A stretch of 32,468 bases of DNA from Clostridiaceae bacterium (GTDB lineage: Bacteria > Bacillota > Clostridia > Lachnospirales > Lachnospiraceae). The stretch is taken from the NCBI GenBank assembly GCA_910574345.1, contig CAJSZV010000038.1, positions 1 through 32,468 of the forward strand, written 5' to 3'. Of the stretch, positions 1-11,807 are shown piece by piece; the first letter of the stretch is position 1; each line of letters begins with the position of its first letter. The position numbers and the translations under genes are program-made. The notes below the pieces were generated by a model. The model was not told where the DNA came from and made no database searches. It worked only from the letters and a program-made list of their open reading frames with translations.

Positions 1-121
1 TCTGAATTTTCTCAAATTCAAGGCCTTCCAATAAAGCCTTTTCTTTTGGAATTTTCAGGGTCTTACATACTGTTCAATCTTTGATTATCAAGGTTCTCTT
101 TGTCGTCGTTCTCAGCGGCAA
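1..121 (-). other. Probable rRNA operon leader (5' part only)
   Basis: Read on the minus strand, the stretch downstream of the strong promoter at 129-157 contains no ORF. It carries wording typical of rRNA leaders and spacers in Lachnospiraceae (a CCTTGATAA block followed by AACAGT and a CCTGAAAAT block). It ends at the window edge in a small hairpin, GAATTT and AAATTC around a four-base loop (4-19). The 16S start itself is not in the window, so the assignment rests on the leader's look, the promoter strength and the neighbouring tRNA gene. Confidence 0.5.
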
Positions 122-128
122 CTCATTC

Positions 129-157
129 ATTCTATCACATGATTTTCGCTTTGTCAA
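129..157 (-). promoter_or_regulatory. Strong sigma-A promoter for the putative rRNA operon
   Basis: On the minus strand a perfect -35 TTGACA (152-157) is separated by 17 bp from -10 TAGAAT (129-134). An A-rich stretch lies just upstream of the -35, resembling an UP element. This architecture is usual for stable-RNA promoters. It reads left, out of the window. Confidence 0.75.
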
Positions 158-203
158 CAACTTTTTTTAACTTTTCCATTTTTATTTCTTTTCTGGAAAA
201 GAG

Positions 204-291
204 CGGAGAAAGAGGGATTTGAACCCTCGCGCCGGTTGCCCGACCTACACCCTTAGCAGGGGCGCCTCTTCGGCCTCTTGAGTATTTCTCC
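204..291 (-). tRNA. tRNA-Ser(GCU)
   Basis: An 88-nt minus-strand cloverleaf with a long variable arm, as expected for serine tRNA. The acceptor GGAGAAA (285-291) pairs with TTTCTCC (205-211), and the discriminator is G. The anticodon stem is CGCCC/GGGTG around loop CTGCTAA, giving anticodon GCT (plus-strand agc at 255-257). The T arm has GGTTCAAATCC. No CCA is encoded; the next bases are CT. It lies just upstream of the putative rRNA promoter and reads in the same direction. Confidence 0.95.
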
Positions 292-430
292 GTTTGTGCA
301 TCCTAATTTTTCAGGCGCATTAGCAATTATACAAGAGTTTCTATTTCTTGTCAACCTGTTTTTTTTATTTTCTTATTTTTTATACGAACTTGGAGATAAC
401 CGTTCAGACGGTGGGGAAGTTACATCTGTT
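292..430. other. Gene-free gap between tRNA-Ser and plsC
   Basis: An AT-rich, T-tract-rich spacer with no convincing ORF. The only structure seen is a short hairpin at 399-412 (ACCGT, loop TCAG, ACGGT) just past the plsC stop. It has no adjacent T run in the minus direction and is at best a weak terminator. Confidence 0.4.
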
Positions 431-1141
431 TCAGCAATATCTATTTATCTCTTCCTGAATTCTTTCATGTACAAGATCTGCTATCTCAACTGTTTTTAAC
501 CCCATATATTGTTCCGGGTAGATGGCTTTAAGAAAATGTACCTGAACAGTTTCCTTTTTAATAGAAGAAATATCAAAAGGACGAAAGCTGTTAACCAGAG
601 CTACGGGAATAATCGGACATCCAGCTTTTACTGCACTTTTAAAGGTTCCTGCCTTAAAGTCAAGAATCTCATTTCCCTTCCTGCTTCTTGTTCCCTCAGG
701 AAAAATAACGAAATTTCTTCCCTTTTTTACCTGAGCTGCCATTTGCTTTATAATCTCCATAGAACCTCTCACATCTGATCGGTCCATTGGGATTCCGTCC
801 AAGAGTCTGATTACCTGTTTTACTAAAAACCATTCCGACGCTTCTTTTTTTATAACCACTCCTAAAGGCTTCTGACAGCTTTGTATGATCGCCAGCATGT
901 CAAAAAGTCCCTGATGGTTAGGAAAAAGAATAAATCCATTGGTTTTAGGAAGATTTTCTACACCATATGTGACAACCTTTACCCGTCCTCTTCTTATAAT
1001 CCTTCTCAAACGCTTTCTCAGATAATGATACCGTTCTTCTTCACCGTACTGATTCGGATGTTTCCCCATCTTATCAATCTGGTAAAACCACCACGGAACA
1101 TGAATGATATTGGTGATTACCATTAAAAGAATTCTTTTCAT
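431..1141 (-). CDS. plsC: 1-acyl-sn-glycerol-3-phosphate acyltransferase (PlsC family)
   Basis: A 236-aa membrane-associated acyltransferase expected to add the second acyl chain to lysophosphatidic acid, giving phosphatidic acid for phospholipid synthesis. All four family blocks are visible: NHQGLFD (the catalytic HX4D motif), GIPMDRS, FPEGTRSRKG (glycerol-phosphate binding) and PIIPVALVNS. The N-terminus is hydrophobic with basic residues. The ATG at 1141 was chosen because AGGGGG sits a few bases upstream; an in-frame ATG six codons earlier lacks a good site. It is the third gene behind the two fumarase subunits, with a 35-nt gap, and is probably cotranscribed with them. The family is clear; which acyl donor is used cannot be read from the sequence. 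Confidence 0.9.
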   Translation of the reverse strand: MKRILLMVITNIIHVPWWFYQIDKMGKHPNQYGEEERYHYLRKRLRRIIRRGRVKVVTYGVENLPKTNGFILFPNHQGLFDMLAIIQSCQKPLGVVIKKEASEWFLVKQVIRLLDGIPMDRSDVRGSMEIIKQMAAQVKKGRNFVIFPEGTRSRKGNEILDFKAGTFKSAVKAGCPIIPVALVNSFRPFDISSIKKETVQVHFLKAIYPEQYMGLKTVEIADLVHERIQEEINRYC

Positions 1142-1176
1142 ATGATCCCCCTGGTGCATATATTATTATGCTGTTT

Positions 1177-1728
1177 TTACTGTCTGCTGTACTCTAATAC
1201 AGCCGTTTCATATAAATTACTGCCATTGGAATCAATTACCACCACCACCGGCAGATCTTTTACCTCCAAACGCCGTACAGCCTCTGTTCCCAGATCTTCA
1301 TATGCGATAATCTCGCTGGAATGTATACACTTTGAGAGAATCGCACCGGCGCCGCCTACAGCTGCAAAGTATACGGATCCATTTCTCACAATGGCATCAA
1401 TCACAGCTTTGCTTCTTTTTCCTTTTCCGATCATGGCTCCCAGACCCAGATCTAAAAGAGCCGGTGTGTATTTATCCATACGGCTGGCAGTGGTGGGACC
1501 TGCTGAACCAATGGGACGGCCTTCCCTGGCAGGCGATGGGCCCATATAATAGATCATGTTGCCCTGTAAGGAAAAAGGAAGTTCTTCTCCTCTGTCCAGC
1601 GTCTCCTGCATCCTTTTATGAGCGGCATCTCTGGCAGTATAAATAGTTCCCGTTATATATACATAATCTCCGGCTTTTAATTTTTTTATTTCTTCCCTGC
1701 TTACAGGCGCTTCTATATATCTTTCCAT
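1177..1728 (-). CDS. Class I fumarate hydratase, beta subunit
   Basis: A 183-aa protein matching the C-terminal domain of iron-sulfur class I fumarases and L-tartrate dehydratases, here a separate subunit. It should form the active enzyme with the alpha subunit and interconvert fumarate and L-malate. Recognisable blocks are GPSPAREGRPIGSAGPTTASRMD, with substrate-contacting threonines, then GLGAMIGKGKRS, YFAAVGGAGA and the late PVVVVIDSNG. TAGGAGG lies six bases before the ATG, and only 9 nt separate it from the alpha-subunit stop. The related tartrate dehydratase beta subunit (TtdB) cannot be fully excluded, but fumarase is the usual meaning of this pair in Clostridia. Confidence 0.88.
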   Translation of the reverse strand: MERYIEAPVSREEIKKLKAGDYVYITGTIYTARDAAHKRMQETLDRGEELPFSLQGNMIYYMGPSPAREGRPIGSAGPTTASRMDKYTPALLDLGLGAMIGKGKRSKAVIDAIVRNGSVYFAAVGGAGAILSKCIHSSEIIAYEDLGTEAVRRLEVKDLPVVVVIDSNGSNLYETAVLEYSRQ

Positions 1729-1737
1729 AATATCCTC

Positions 1738-2580
1738 CTAAATCACACGATGTACATGACGATTTACGTGACAGCATATATTCACTGCCACAGGCAGACC
1801 TGCTATGTGTGTTGGATAAGTTTCAATATTCACTGCCAGGGCAGTAACCGTTCCCCCCAGTCCTCCGGGACCGATACCAAGACCGTTAATCTTATGAAGC
1901 ATTTCTTTCTCCAAATCCCTTACATAGGGTATAGGGGATGTCTCTTTAAGATTCCTGGTGAGAGCATGTTTTGCCATAAAAGCACATTTTTCAAAGGTGC
2001 CTCCTATGCCTACTCCCACTACCATGGGAGGACAGGCATTGGGACCTGCATCTTTCACTGCTGTTAATATAGCATCTTTCACTCCTTCAATTCCGTCAGC
2101 AGGTTTTAGCATAAATATCCGGCTCATATTTTCACTTCCAAACCCCTTCGGAGCCACAGTTATCTCCAACTGATCTCCATCTACAATTTCATAATGAATG
2201 ACTGCAGGAGTGTTGTCCTTTGTATTTACTCTCTCTATAGGATCCGAAACTACGGATTTTCTCAGAAAGCCTTCGGTATATCCTTCTCTTACTCCCTGAT
2301 TGACGGCATCTGTAAGACCGCCTCCTTCTATATGGACATCCTGCCCCACTTTCATAAAAACAACTGCCATTCCTGTATCCTGACAGATGGGAATCATGTC
2401 CTCTTCTGCAATCCTGAGGTTTTCTTCCAACTGATTTAGTATCTTTTTTCCAAGAGGCGACGCTTCTTCCTTCACTGCCGTTTCAAAAACAGACTTCATA
2501 TCAGGAGATAAGGTATGATTCGCCTCGATGCACATCTGTTTTATAGTCCTGGTAATCTCCTTGGTTGTTATATGTCTCAA
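1738..2580 (-). CDS. Class I fumarate hydratase, alpha subunit (TTG start)
   Basis: A 280-aa iron-sulfur hydro-lyase subunit that houses the [4Fe-4S] cluster. Three likely cluster cysteines are C66 (PICQDTG), C183 (GPNACPP) and C269 or C270 (VNICCHVNRH), spaced as in two-subunit fumarases. The blocks FGSENMSR and GVGIGGTFEKC are also typical. An in-frame ATG at 2652 would add 24 unusual residues and overlap the promoter. The TTG at 2580 has GAGGAGG eight bases upstream and gives the family N-terminus RHITTKEI, so it is preferred. First gene of the alpha-beta-plsC operon; divergent from the GntR gene. Confidence 0.88.
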   Translation of the reverse strand: MRHITTKEITRTIKQMCIEANHTLSPDMKSVFETAVKEEASPLGKKILNQLEENLRIAEEDMIPICQDTGMAVVFMKVGQDVHIEGGGLTDAVNQGVREGYTEGFLRKSVVSDPIERVNTKDNTPAVIHYEIVDGDQLEITVAPKGFGSENMSRIFMLKPADGIEGVKDAILTAVKDAGPNACPPMVVGVGIGGTFEKCAFMAKHALTRNLKETSPIPYVRDLEKEMLHKINGLGIGPGGLGGTVTALAVNIETYPTHIAGLPVAVNICCHVNRHVHRVI

Positions 2581-2623
2581 CGATTTTTCCTCCTCGCATT
2601 GTGTATCGGAATTCTTAAGATTT

Positions 2624-2652
2624 ATCATACGTGATTTAAAAGCTGAAAGCAA
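2624..2652 (-). promoter_or_regulatory. Candidate promoter for the fumarase operon
   Basis: On the minus strand, -35 TTGCTT (2647-2652), 17-bp spacer and -10 TATGAT (2624-2629), 44 bp before the TTG start. The -35 matches consensus at only three positions, so this is a moderate candidate. Confidence 0.4.
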
Positions 2653-2672
2653 GCAAAAATTTTATTCCCTCC

Positions 2673-2701
2673 TTGACAAGTCATATATCTTAATGTATAA
2701 T
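2673..2701 (+). promoter_or_regulatory. Sigma-A promoter of the GntR/ABC operon
   Basis: Perfect -35 TTGACA (2673-2678), 17-bp spacer and perfect -10 TATAAT (2696-2701). A palindrome begins at the last base of the -10, so repression by the encoded GntR protein is plausible. Confidence 0.8.
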
Positions 2702-2721
2702 TGTATTAATTACTTAATACA
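2702..2721. promoter_or_regulatory. Palindromic operator candidate downstream of the -10
   Basis: Perfect inverted repeat TGTATTAA-TTAC-TTAATACA right after the -10 box and before the GGAGG of the GntR gene. A less exact outer pair (TTAATGTAT and ATACATTAA) surrounds it. GntR proteins bind such symmetrical AT-rich sites, so autoregulation is inferred. Confidence 0.6.
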
Positions 2722-2742
2722 TTAATATAAAGGAGGTCTTTT

Positions 2743-3114
2743 ATGGCATGGCAGTTTGATAATGAAAGGCCCATCTACACTCAGCTTTTGGAACAGATCC
2801 GGTTTCTGATCATATCAGGCTTATATCCGGCAGGAAGTAAGCTTCCCTCTGTGAGAGATCTGGCTTCTGAAGCTTCTGTGAATCCGAATACGATGCAGCG
2901 TGCCTTAGCGGAACTTGAACGAAGCGGCCTCATATACAGTCAGAGAACTTCTGGACGCTTTGTTACGGAAGATGGGGTTTTGATTAAACAGATGAAAGAA
3001 TCCATTGGAAAAGAAAAGATTCTTACATTTTTACACGAGATGGAACAGCTTGGCTACACTGCTGCTGATTCTGTTGTTCTTGTTGAGAAAGTAGTAGAAG
3101 AAGAGATTCGTTAA
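2743..3114 (+). CDS. GntR-family transcriptional regulator, YtrA type
   Basis: A 123-aa regulator with an N-terminal winged helix-turn-helix: the GntR signature runs from PIYTQLLEQI through LPSVRDLASEASVNPNTMQRAL to LERSGLIYSQRTSGRFV (residues about 10-80). Only a short helical tail of about 40 residues follows, not an FadR or HutC effector domain. That size is typical of YtrA-type repressors, which control the ABC transporter encoded beside them. AAAGGAGG lies nine bases upstream of the ATG. The gene leads a three-gene operon and has a palindrome over its transcription start region. The inducing signal is unknown; cell-envelope-active compounds are common in this group, by analogy only. Confidence 0.9.
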   Translation: MAWQFDNERPIYTQLLEQIRFLIISGLYPAGSKLPSVRDLASEASVNPNTMQRALAELERSGLIYSQRTSGRFVTEDGVLIKQMKESIGKEKILTFLHEMEQLGYTAADSVVLVEKVVEEEIR

Positions 3115-3138
3115 CTTATGTTTACAAGGAGGCAAAGT

Positions 3139-3837
3139 ATGAATACCATATTGGAGTATTCCCATGTTACAAAACAATTCGGCTCCATGCATGCCCTGTA
3201 TGATGTGAATTTTACCATTGAACCAGGGCATATTATCGGACTTTTGGGGCCCAACGGAAGCGGTAAGACCACCATGATTAAACTGGCCTGCGGACTTTTA
3301 GTCCCCACATCAGGAAGCTTAACTGTCTGTGGGGAGCCGGTAGGACCTGGATCAAAGGCCAGAATTTCTTATCTTCCCGATAAGAATTATCTCAGCGAAT
3401 GGATGAAAGTCTCCCGAATTATTGATCTTTTCCATGATTTTTATGACAATTTTGACAGAAATAAATCTTATGAGATGTTAAAGCGTCTTAATATTAACCC
3501 TGAGCAGAAGCTGAAGACTCTTTCCAAGGGAACACGGGAGAAAGTTCAGCTCATCCTGGTCATGAGCCGCAATGCAGACCTTTATCTCCTGGACGAACCT
3601 ATAGGAGGAGTAGATCCGGCTGCCAGAGATTATATACTTCAGACTATTTTGACCAATTATAATGAAAATGGTTCCATCCTCATCTCCACTCATCTTATCT
3701 CCGATGTGGAACAGGTGCTGGATCAAATCATTTTCCTTAAAAACGGAAGCATCTCACTTCAGTCCTCTGTTGATGATATACGAGAAAATCATCAGAAGTC
3801 CGTTGATGAATTATTCAGGGAGGTATTTCAATGTTAG
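3139..3837 (+). CDS. ABC transporter ATP-binding protein
   Basis: A 232-aa ATPase subunit. Walker A is GPNGSGKT, the signature region is LSKGTREKVQLIL (a degenerate LSGGQ in which GT replaces GQ), Walker B is LYLLDEPIGGVDP, and the H-loop is STHLI. The ATG at 3139 has AAGGAGG upstream; an in-frame ATG at 3118 is less likely. The short C-terminal extension and GntR partner resemble the YtrB/BcrA export groups. It overlaps the permease gene by 7 bp, so the two are translationally coupled and form one exporter-like complex. The substrate cannot be read from the sequence. Confidence 0.92.
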   Translation: MNTILEYSHVTKQFGSMHALYDVNFTIEPGHIIGLLGPNGSGKTTMIKLACGLLVPTSGSLTVCGEPVGPGSKARISYLPDKNYLSEWMKVSRIIDLFHDFYDNFDRNKSYEMLKRLNINPEQKLKTLSKGTREKVQLILVMSRNADLYLLDEPIGGVDPAARDYILQTILTNYNENGSILISTHLISDVEQVLDQIIFLKNGSISLQSSVDDIRENHQKSVDELFREVFQC

Positions 3838-4607
3838 GCAAATTATTAAAAAAAGATTTTAGTTCTACCTGCCGCTTTTTTATTCCCCTTCTGGGCGGAT
3901 ATACTGTTGCCGCAGTTCTGGGCAAAATTTTGTTTGAAATTGTCCTGTCTCAGAGTCAAGTTCCCTACAACAGCACATTTTTTGACGGAATCACCATATT
4001 TTCCATCTTTTACCTGATAATTTGTATCGTTTATCTAATTGCATGTTATGTCATGACTTCGGTTTTCATTGTCTATGATTTTTATAAGACTATGGTAAGC
4101 GACCACGGATACCTGACCCATACACTGCCAGTAAAAACCAGTACTCTCATCTGGTCCAAAACTCTTATGTCGGCATTTTGGCATATTCTGGTTAACTTAA
4201 TCATCGGACTTTCATTCCTGCTTCTTTTTGTAGGCCATTTGAAAGACGTTCCTGTCATGGATATTTTCTACTCCTTTGTCCATGCCATAGATTTTAAACT
4301 CAACAGTTATAGTTTTTATACAGTTGTCAACGGAATCCTTGAACTTTTCAATGGCCCTCTTATGTTTTTTGCATGTATTGCCATTGGCCAGCTCTGGAAA
4401 AATCATCGGATTATGGGTGCTGTTTTATCCTATATCGGAATGTATGTATTGATTCAGATTATCAGCACCATCGTCCTGGTTATAACAGGCAACTCCTCCA
4501 TATTCACCGGATACATGATTTATGCCACGCTGTTCAGTCTGATCACCACAGTGCTTTTCTTTTTAGTCACCAATTATATTCTGTCCAATAAGCTGAATCT
4601 GGAATAA
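3831..4607 (+). CDS. ABC transporter permease, about six membrane segments
   Basis: A 258-aa integral membrane protein starting inside the end of the ATPase gene, with GGGAGG as ribosome binding site. Hydrophobic segments lie roughly at residues 15-38, 50-80, 102-128, 160-188, 195-220 and 226-250. The cytoplasmic start MLGKLLKKDF is typical of ABC-2-like permeases that pair with YtrB/BcrA-type ATPases. No catalytic motif is expected. It is the last gene of the operon and is followed at once by a bidirectional terminator. Substrate unknown. Confidence 0.85.
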   Translation: MLGKLLKKDFSSTCRFFIPLLGGYTVAAVLGKILFEIVLSQSQVPYNSTFFDGITIFSIFYLIICIVYLIACYVMTSVFIVYDFYKTMVSDHGYLTHTLPVKTSTLIWSKTLMSAFWHILVNLIIGLSFLLLFVGHLKDVPVMDIFYSFVHAIDFKLNSYSFYTVVNGILELFNGPLMFFACIAIGQLWKNHRIMGAVLSYIGMYVLIQIISTIVLVITGNSSIFTGYMIYATLFSLITTVLFFLVTNYILSNKLNLE

Positions 4608-4616
4608 TAAGCAAAT

Positions 4617-4657
4617 TTAAAGAGCAGGGTATGCATCGTCTCGTACCCTGCTCTTTT
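4617..4657. terminator. Bidirectional terminator between the permease gene and gyrA
   Basis: Perfect 11-bp arms AGAGCAGGGTA (4621-4631) and TACCCTGCTCT (4644-4654) around a 12-nt loop, with TTTT to the right and AAATTTAAA to the left. It can serve both convergent transcripts. Confidence 0.85.
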
Positions 4658-4670
4658 GCATCTTCACGAT

Positions 4671-7166
4671 CTACAGCGGATTATCCTCACTCTGCTCCGT
4701 CTCTTCTTCGTCTTTATTGCCGTCATCCCGAACTTTGGCAATGCTTGCAATATAAGTATTGGAATCCTGGTCAATATTCATCAGCTTCACTCCTGATGTG
4801 TTCCGTCCAAAAGTGGAGATATCTTTCACGCTGATCCTGATAATTATCCCTTCGTTGGTAATCATCATCACGTCATGATCCTCATGAACAAGTTTGGCGC
4901 CTACCAGATCTCCTGTCTTTTCTACAATCTTGTAACACCGGACGCCTTTGCCGCTTCTTTTCTGAACAGGGAATTCATTGATGTCCGTTCTTTTACCGAT
5001 TCCGTTGGCTGACACTACAAGAAGGGTCTCTCCCTGAGAATCCATCTGCATTCCTATAACTTCGTCATCCTCATCTAACTTCATACCGATGACACCCATG
5101 GAAACACGGCCCGTTATGCGTACATCCGATTCATGGAACCGGATACACTGTCCTTTTTTCGTCACCATAAAAATATCTTTGGTGTTGTCTGTGGCTTTCA
5201 CCTCAATAAGCTCATCGCCTTCTCTGAGAACAATGGCCTGGAGACCGTTCTTTCGGACATTGGAATACTCTCCCATAGGAGTCTTCTTGGCCATGCCGTA
5301 TTTGGTAGCCATGAAGAGATAATGTTCGTCGTTAAACTCCTTCATGGAAACAATTGATGTGATCTTCTCCCCTGGCATCATCTGAAGAAGGTTGACGATA
5401 GCGGTTCCTCTGGCAGTCCTTCCGGCCTCAGGTATGGCGTAGGCTTTGAGGCGGTATACCCGGCCTGTGTTGGTAAAGAACATAATATTATTATGGTTCT
5501 TTGTCATGATCAGGTCTTCAATATAGTCCTCATCAATGGTCTGCATTCCCTTAATGCCTTTGCCTCCCCTGTTCTGGCTCTTAAAGTTGTCAGGGGACAT
5601 TCTCTTAATATATCCCAGCCTGGTCATGGCAACAACCGTATCGTCATTGGGTATCAGATCTTCCATAGACATATCAAATTCATCAAAGCCGATAGACGTC
5701 TTTCTGTCATCGCCGTATTTGTCGGAAATAACCCTGATCTCATCGCGGATCACACCCAACAGTTTTTTCTCGTCCGCCAAAATAGATTTCAAATATTCAA
5801 TCTTTGCCTCCAGCTCCTTATATTCCGCTTCCAGCCTGCTGCGTTCCAGACCTGTGAGAGCCCTAAGACGCATATCCACAATAGCCTGAGACTGGGCATC
5901 ACTTAATCCGAAGCGCTCCATTAACTGCTGTTTGGCTGTCTGAACGTTTTCGGAACTGCGGATAATCCGAATTACTTCATCAATATTGTCAAGGGCTATG
6001 AGCAGACCTTCCAAGATATGAGCCCGTTCTTCTGCCTTGTTCAGATCATATTTTGTTCTTCTGGTCACCACATCTTTCTGATGATCCAGATAGTAATGAA
6101 GCATCTGAAGAAGATTCAGGACTTTCGGCTGGTTATTGACCAGAGACAGCATGATAACGCCAAAAGTATCCTGCATCTGCGTATGTTTATATAGCTGATT
6201 CAGGATCACATTGGCATTGGCGTCACGGCGGACCTCAATGACGATCCTCATTCCTTCTCTGTCAGATTCATCCCGAAGATCCGTGATACCGTCTACTTTT
6301 TTCTCCTTTACCAGCTCTGCGATCTTTTCGATAAGACGGGCTTTATTGACCAGATAAGGAATCTCCGTAACTACAATCCTGCTCTTTCCGTTAGCCATGG
6401 TCTCGATATCCGACACGGCACGAACACGAATCTTTCCTCTTCCTGTACGGTAAGCTTCTTCAATTCCTCTTTTTCCTAAAATAGTGGCTCCTGTAGGGAA
6501 ATCCGGACCTTTTACGATCTCCATGATCTCCTCTATGGAAGTCTCTCTCTCTTCCTCCACCTGATTGTCAATAATCTTTACTACGGCAGCAATCACTTCC
6601 CGGAGATTGTGGGGCGGTATGTTGGTAGCCATACCTACTGCAATGCCGGATGTACCGTTTACTAAAAGATTGGGGTATCGGGAGGGAAGGACCGTAGGTT
6701 CCTTCTCTGTCTCATCAAAGTTCGGAACGAAGTCCACGGTATCTTTACCGATATCGGAAAGCAGCTCCATAGATATTTTACTGAGTCTGGCCTCTGTGTA
6801 ACGCATGGCTGCAGCCCCGTCACCGTCCACGGAACCGAAATTACCGTGGCCGTCCACCAGAGGATAACGGGTGGACCATTCCTGGGCCATATTGACAAGA
6901 GCGCCGTAGATGGAACTGTCTCCGTGGGGATGATATTTACCCATGGTATCACCGACAATACGGGCACATTTCCTATGGGGCTTGTCCGGACCGTTGTTCA
7001 GTTCAATCATAGAGTACAGAACTCTTCTTTGAACCGGTTTTAAACCGTCTCTTACATCCGGCAGTGCCCGTGAAGCGATTACGCTCATGGCATAATCAAT
7101 GTAGGATTTCTCCATGGTTTTCTTCAGATCTATATCATGAATCTTATCAAATACATTTGGTTCCAT
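4671..7166 (-). CDS. gyrA: DNA gyrase subunit A
   Basis: An 831-aa breakage-reunion subunit of gyrase, which with GyrB introduces negative supercoils. Visible landmarks are [15 protein letters not shown], the quinolone-resistance region around [10 protein letters not shown] (residues 79-88), the catalytic tyrosine Y123 in [10 protein letters not shown], and the GyrA box QNRGGKG at the start of the DNA-wrapping C-terminal domain. The tail is acidic ([11 protein letters not shown]). It is the last gene of the dnaA-side series, 12 bp after gyrB, and ends at a bidirectional terminator. Position 88, equivalent to E. coli D87, is glycine (see findings). Confidence 0.97.
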   Translation of the reverse strand: MEPNVFDKIHDIDLKKTMEKSYIDYAMSVIASRALPDVRDGLKPVQRRVLYSMIELNNGPDKPHRKCARIVGDTMGKYHPHGDSSIYGALVNMAQEWSTRYPLVDGHGNFGSVDGDGAAAMRYTEARLSKISMELLSDIGKDTVDFVPNFDETEKEPTVLPSRYPNLLVNGTSGIAVGMATNIPPHNLREVIAAVVKIIDNQVEEERETSIEEIMEIVKGPDFPTGATILGKRGIEEAYRTGRGKIRVRAVSDIETMANGKSRIVVTEIPYLVNKARLIEKIAELVKEKKVDGITDLRDESDREGMRIVIEVRRDANANVILNQLYKHTQMQDTFGVIMLSLVNNQPKVLNLLQMLHYYLDHQKDVVTRRTKYDLNKAEERAHILEGLLIALDNIDEVIRIIRSSENVQTAKQQLMERFGLSDAQSQAIVDMRLRALTGLERSRLEAEYKELEAKIEYLKSILADEKKLLGVIRDEIRVISDKYGDDRKTSIGFDEFDMSMEDLIPNDDTVVAMTRLGYIKRMSPDNFKSQNRGGKGIKGMQTIDEDYIEDLIMTKNHNNIMFFTNTGRVYRLKAYAIPEAGRTARGTAIVNLLQMMPGEKITSIVSMKEFNDEHYLFMATKYGMAKKTPMGEYSNVRKNGLQAIVLREGDELIEVKATDNTKDIFMVTKKGQCIRFHESDVRITGRVSMGVIGMKLDEDDEVIGMQMDSQGETLLVVSANGIGKRTDINEFPVQKRSGKGVRCYKIVEKTGDLVGAKLVHEDHDVMMITNEGIIIRISVKDISTFGRNTSGVKLMNIDQDSNTYIASIAKVRDDGNKDEEETEQSEDNPL

Positions 7167-7178
7167 AGGTTTCCTCCA

Positions 7179-10197
<3,019 letters not shown>

Positions 10198-10201
<4 letters not shown>

Positions 10202-10413
10202 GTTTCAGCTTCGATCCTTATGGTCTGTCCGTCATAGGCAACCATATCTCCATTTTTCAGTTTCTTGCCTCTCTGATATTCTGTCTCCCCATTAACTTTC
10301 ACTTTTCCATCCAGAATCGCATACTTGGCATCAGCGCCGGACTCTGCAAGGCCTGCCGCCTTAAGGGCCTGGCTTAATTTGATATAATCTTCCCTGAGTT
10401 TGATAACTTCCAT
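10198..10413 (-). CDS. yaaA: S4-domain RNA-binding protein (YaaA/RlbA type)
   Basis: A 71-aa protein consisting almost wholly of an S4 RNA-binding fold: LSQALKAAGLAESGADAKYAILDGKVKVNG followed by a basic segment and DMVAYDGQTI. The small stand-alone S4 gene between dnaN and recF is a hallmark of Bacillota origins and is thought to act in ribosome assembly. It overlaps recF by 4 bp. The exact RNA target is not known from the sequence. Confidence 0.9.
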
Positions 10414-10431
10414 ATGGTTCCTTTCTGCCCT

Positions 10432-11550
10432 TTATATGGCGGCGGCGTTAAAATTCACCGGAAGGATCAGATAAATATAATTCTCATCCTGATCTTTGAT
10501 AAAACATGGAGACTTTGGATTCATCATGTAGAGATCAATCTCTTCATCATCAATAATCCTAAGTGCGTCCATTAAAAACTTAGGATTAAATCCAATCATA
10601 ATATCCCTGCCTGTCTTCTGAATGGCAACTTCTGAATTCATGGAACCGAAACTGGAATTCATCTTCAGTTCCATCAGGCTGTCCGTAATATTTAGAATAA
10701 TCGGTTTCTTGTCATTTTCTCTGATAAAGATACTTGCACGGTCAATATTATCTAAAAACTCCCGTTTATTGATCGTTACTTTTGTCTCATAGTCGCTGGA
10801 AAGCATCTGCTCAATCCGAAAATACTCACCATCAATGAGACGTGATACAACAATTGTATTATCAAATTCAAATAAAATATGATTTTTACTGAAAAATATT
10901 AAGACTTCGCTTTCATTATCTCCGTTTAATATCTTGCTGATCTCACTGAGAGTCTTGCCAGGAACAATGACTTTTATATCCTGATAATGATCTTTCAGGG
11001 TAATTTTGCGGATGGACATCCTGTGGCCGTCAAGTGATACGACTTTTAACTGGTCATCTGTCACCTGGAACAGTTCTCCTGTCATCATTTTATTGCTGTC
11101 ATTGACAGAGATGGAGAACAGGGTCTGTCTGATTACCTCTTTTAGAGTAAACTGTGAGATACCTATATAATGGTCTTTTTCTATATAGGGAAGATAGGAA
11201 AATTCTTCTCCGTCCTTGCCCTGGATGTGGAATACGGAAGATTCGCAGGTTATGGTCGTATTGAAAAAATTGTCTGCTTCAATGGTTATAGGCGCATCTC
11301 CTCCGGAAAGTTTTCTGATAATTTCCGAAAGAAGTTTTGCATCCAGTGCAATCTTTCCTCTCTCATCAATGATTCCTTCCGTAATCGTCTCAATTCCTAA
11401 TTCCATGTCATTGGCAGTCAGTTTGATCTTGTCAGAGGATGCATCAATGAGAATGCATTCTAATATGGGCATGGTAGTTTTGGAAGAGACTGCTTTTAAA
11501 ACAATATTGATTCCGTTGAGAAGATCATCTTTTTTAAATATCAGCTTCAT
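10432..11550 (-). CDS. dnaN: DNA polymerase III beta subunit (sliding clamp)
   Basis: A 372-aa clamp protein with the three-fold repeated beta-clamp domain. The opening MKLIFKKDDLLNGINIVLKAVSSKTTMPILECILI is characteristic, as is the C-terminal part ending in IYLILPVNFN. It forms the ring that tethers replicative polymerase to DNA. It is separated from dnaA by a 257-bp DnaA-box-bearing spacer and followed after 18 bp by the S4 gene. GGAGTTATCAAC precedes the ATG; the ribosome site is partly merged with a DnaA-box-like sequence (11554-11562), a possible link between DnaA level and clamp expression. Confidence 0.95.
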   Translation of the reverse strand: MKLIFKKDDLLNGINIVLKAVSSKTTMPILECILIDASSDKIKLTANDMELGIETITEGIIDERGKIALDAKLLSEIIRKLSGGDAPITIEADNFFNTTITCESSVFHIQGKDGEEFSYLPYIEKDHYIGISQFTLKEVIRQTLFSISVNDSNKMMTGELFQVTDDQLKVVSLDGHRMSIRKITLKDHYQDIKVIVPGKTLSEISKILNGDNESEVLIFFSKNHILFEFDNTIVVSRLIDGEYFRIEQMLSSDYETKVTINKREFLDNIDRASIFIRENDKKPIILNITDSLMELKMNSSFGSMNSEVAIQKTGRDIMIGFNPKFLMDALRIIDDEEIDLYMMNPKSPCFIKDQDENYIYLILPVNFNAAAI

Positions 11551-11553
11551 AAA

Positions 11554-11804
11554 TGTTGATAACTCCTTTGCTGTTCATGGTGGCATATGGAAAGAAAGAA
11601 ATAGTTCTTTTTCGTAGCAATCGTAGTAGGGGCTGTGAATTTGTGTAAAACTTGAGAATCCTTCTGAAATCAAGGAAAAACAGGTGTTAAAATCTATGTG
11701 GAAAAGGTTGAGAATGATTGGGAAGTTTAAGCAGCTTATCCACAATGTGAAAATCACAAATATTCTTAAGGGGTTATCCACAAGACTTTAACAGGTTGTC
11801 CACA
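11554..11804. promoter_or_regulatory. DnaA-box cluster between dnaA and dnaN (oriC part)
   Basis: Non-coding spacer with exact TTATCCACA boxes at 11736-11744 and 11774-11782. Near matches are TTGTCCACA (11796-11804), TTTTCCACA on the minus strand (11697-11705) and TTATCAACA on the minus strand (11554-11562). In Bacillota, box clusters on both sides of dnaA commonly make up a bipartite origin. No clear promoter for dnaN was found here. Confidence 0.75.
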
Positions 11805-11807
11805 GGT

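Noticed and set aside
278-499. Open frame of 73 codons near the tRNA-Ser gene
   Set aside because: It overlaps the tRNA gene and the end of plsC, lacks a ribosome site, and consists of low-complexity hydrophobic residues from T-rich DNA.
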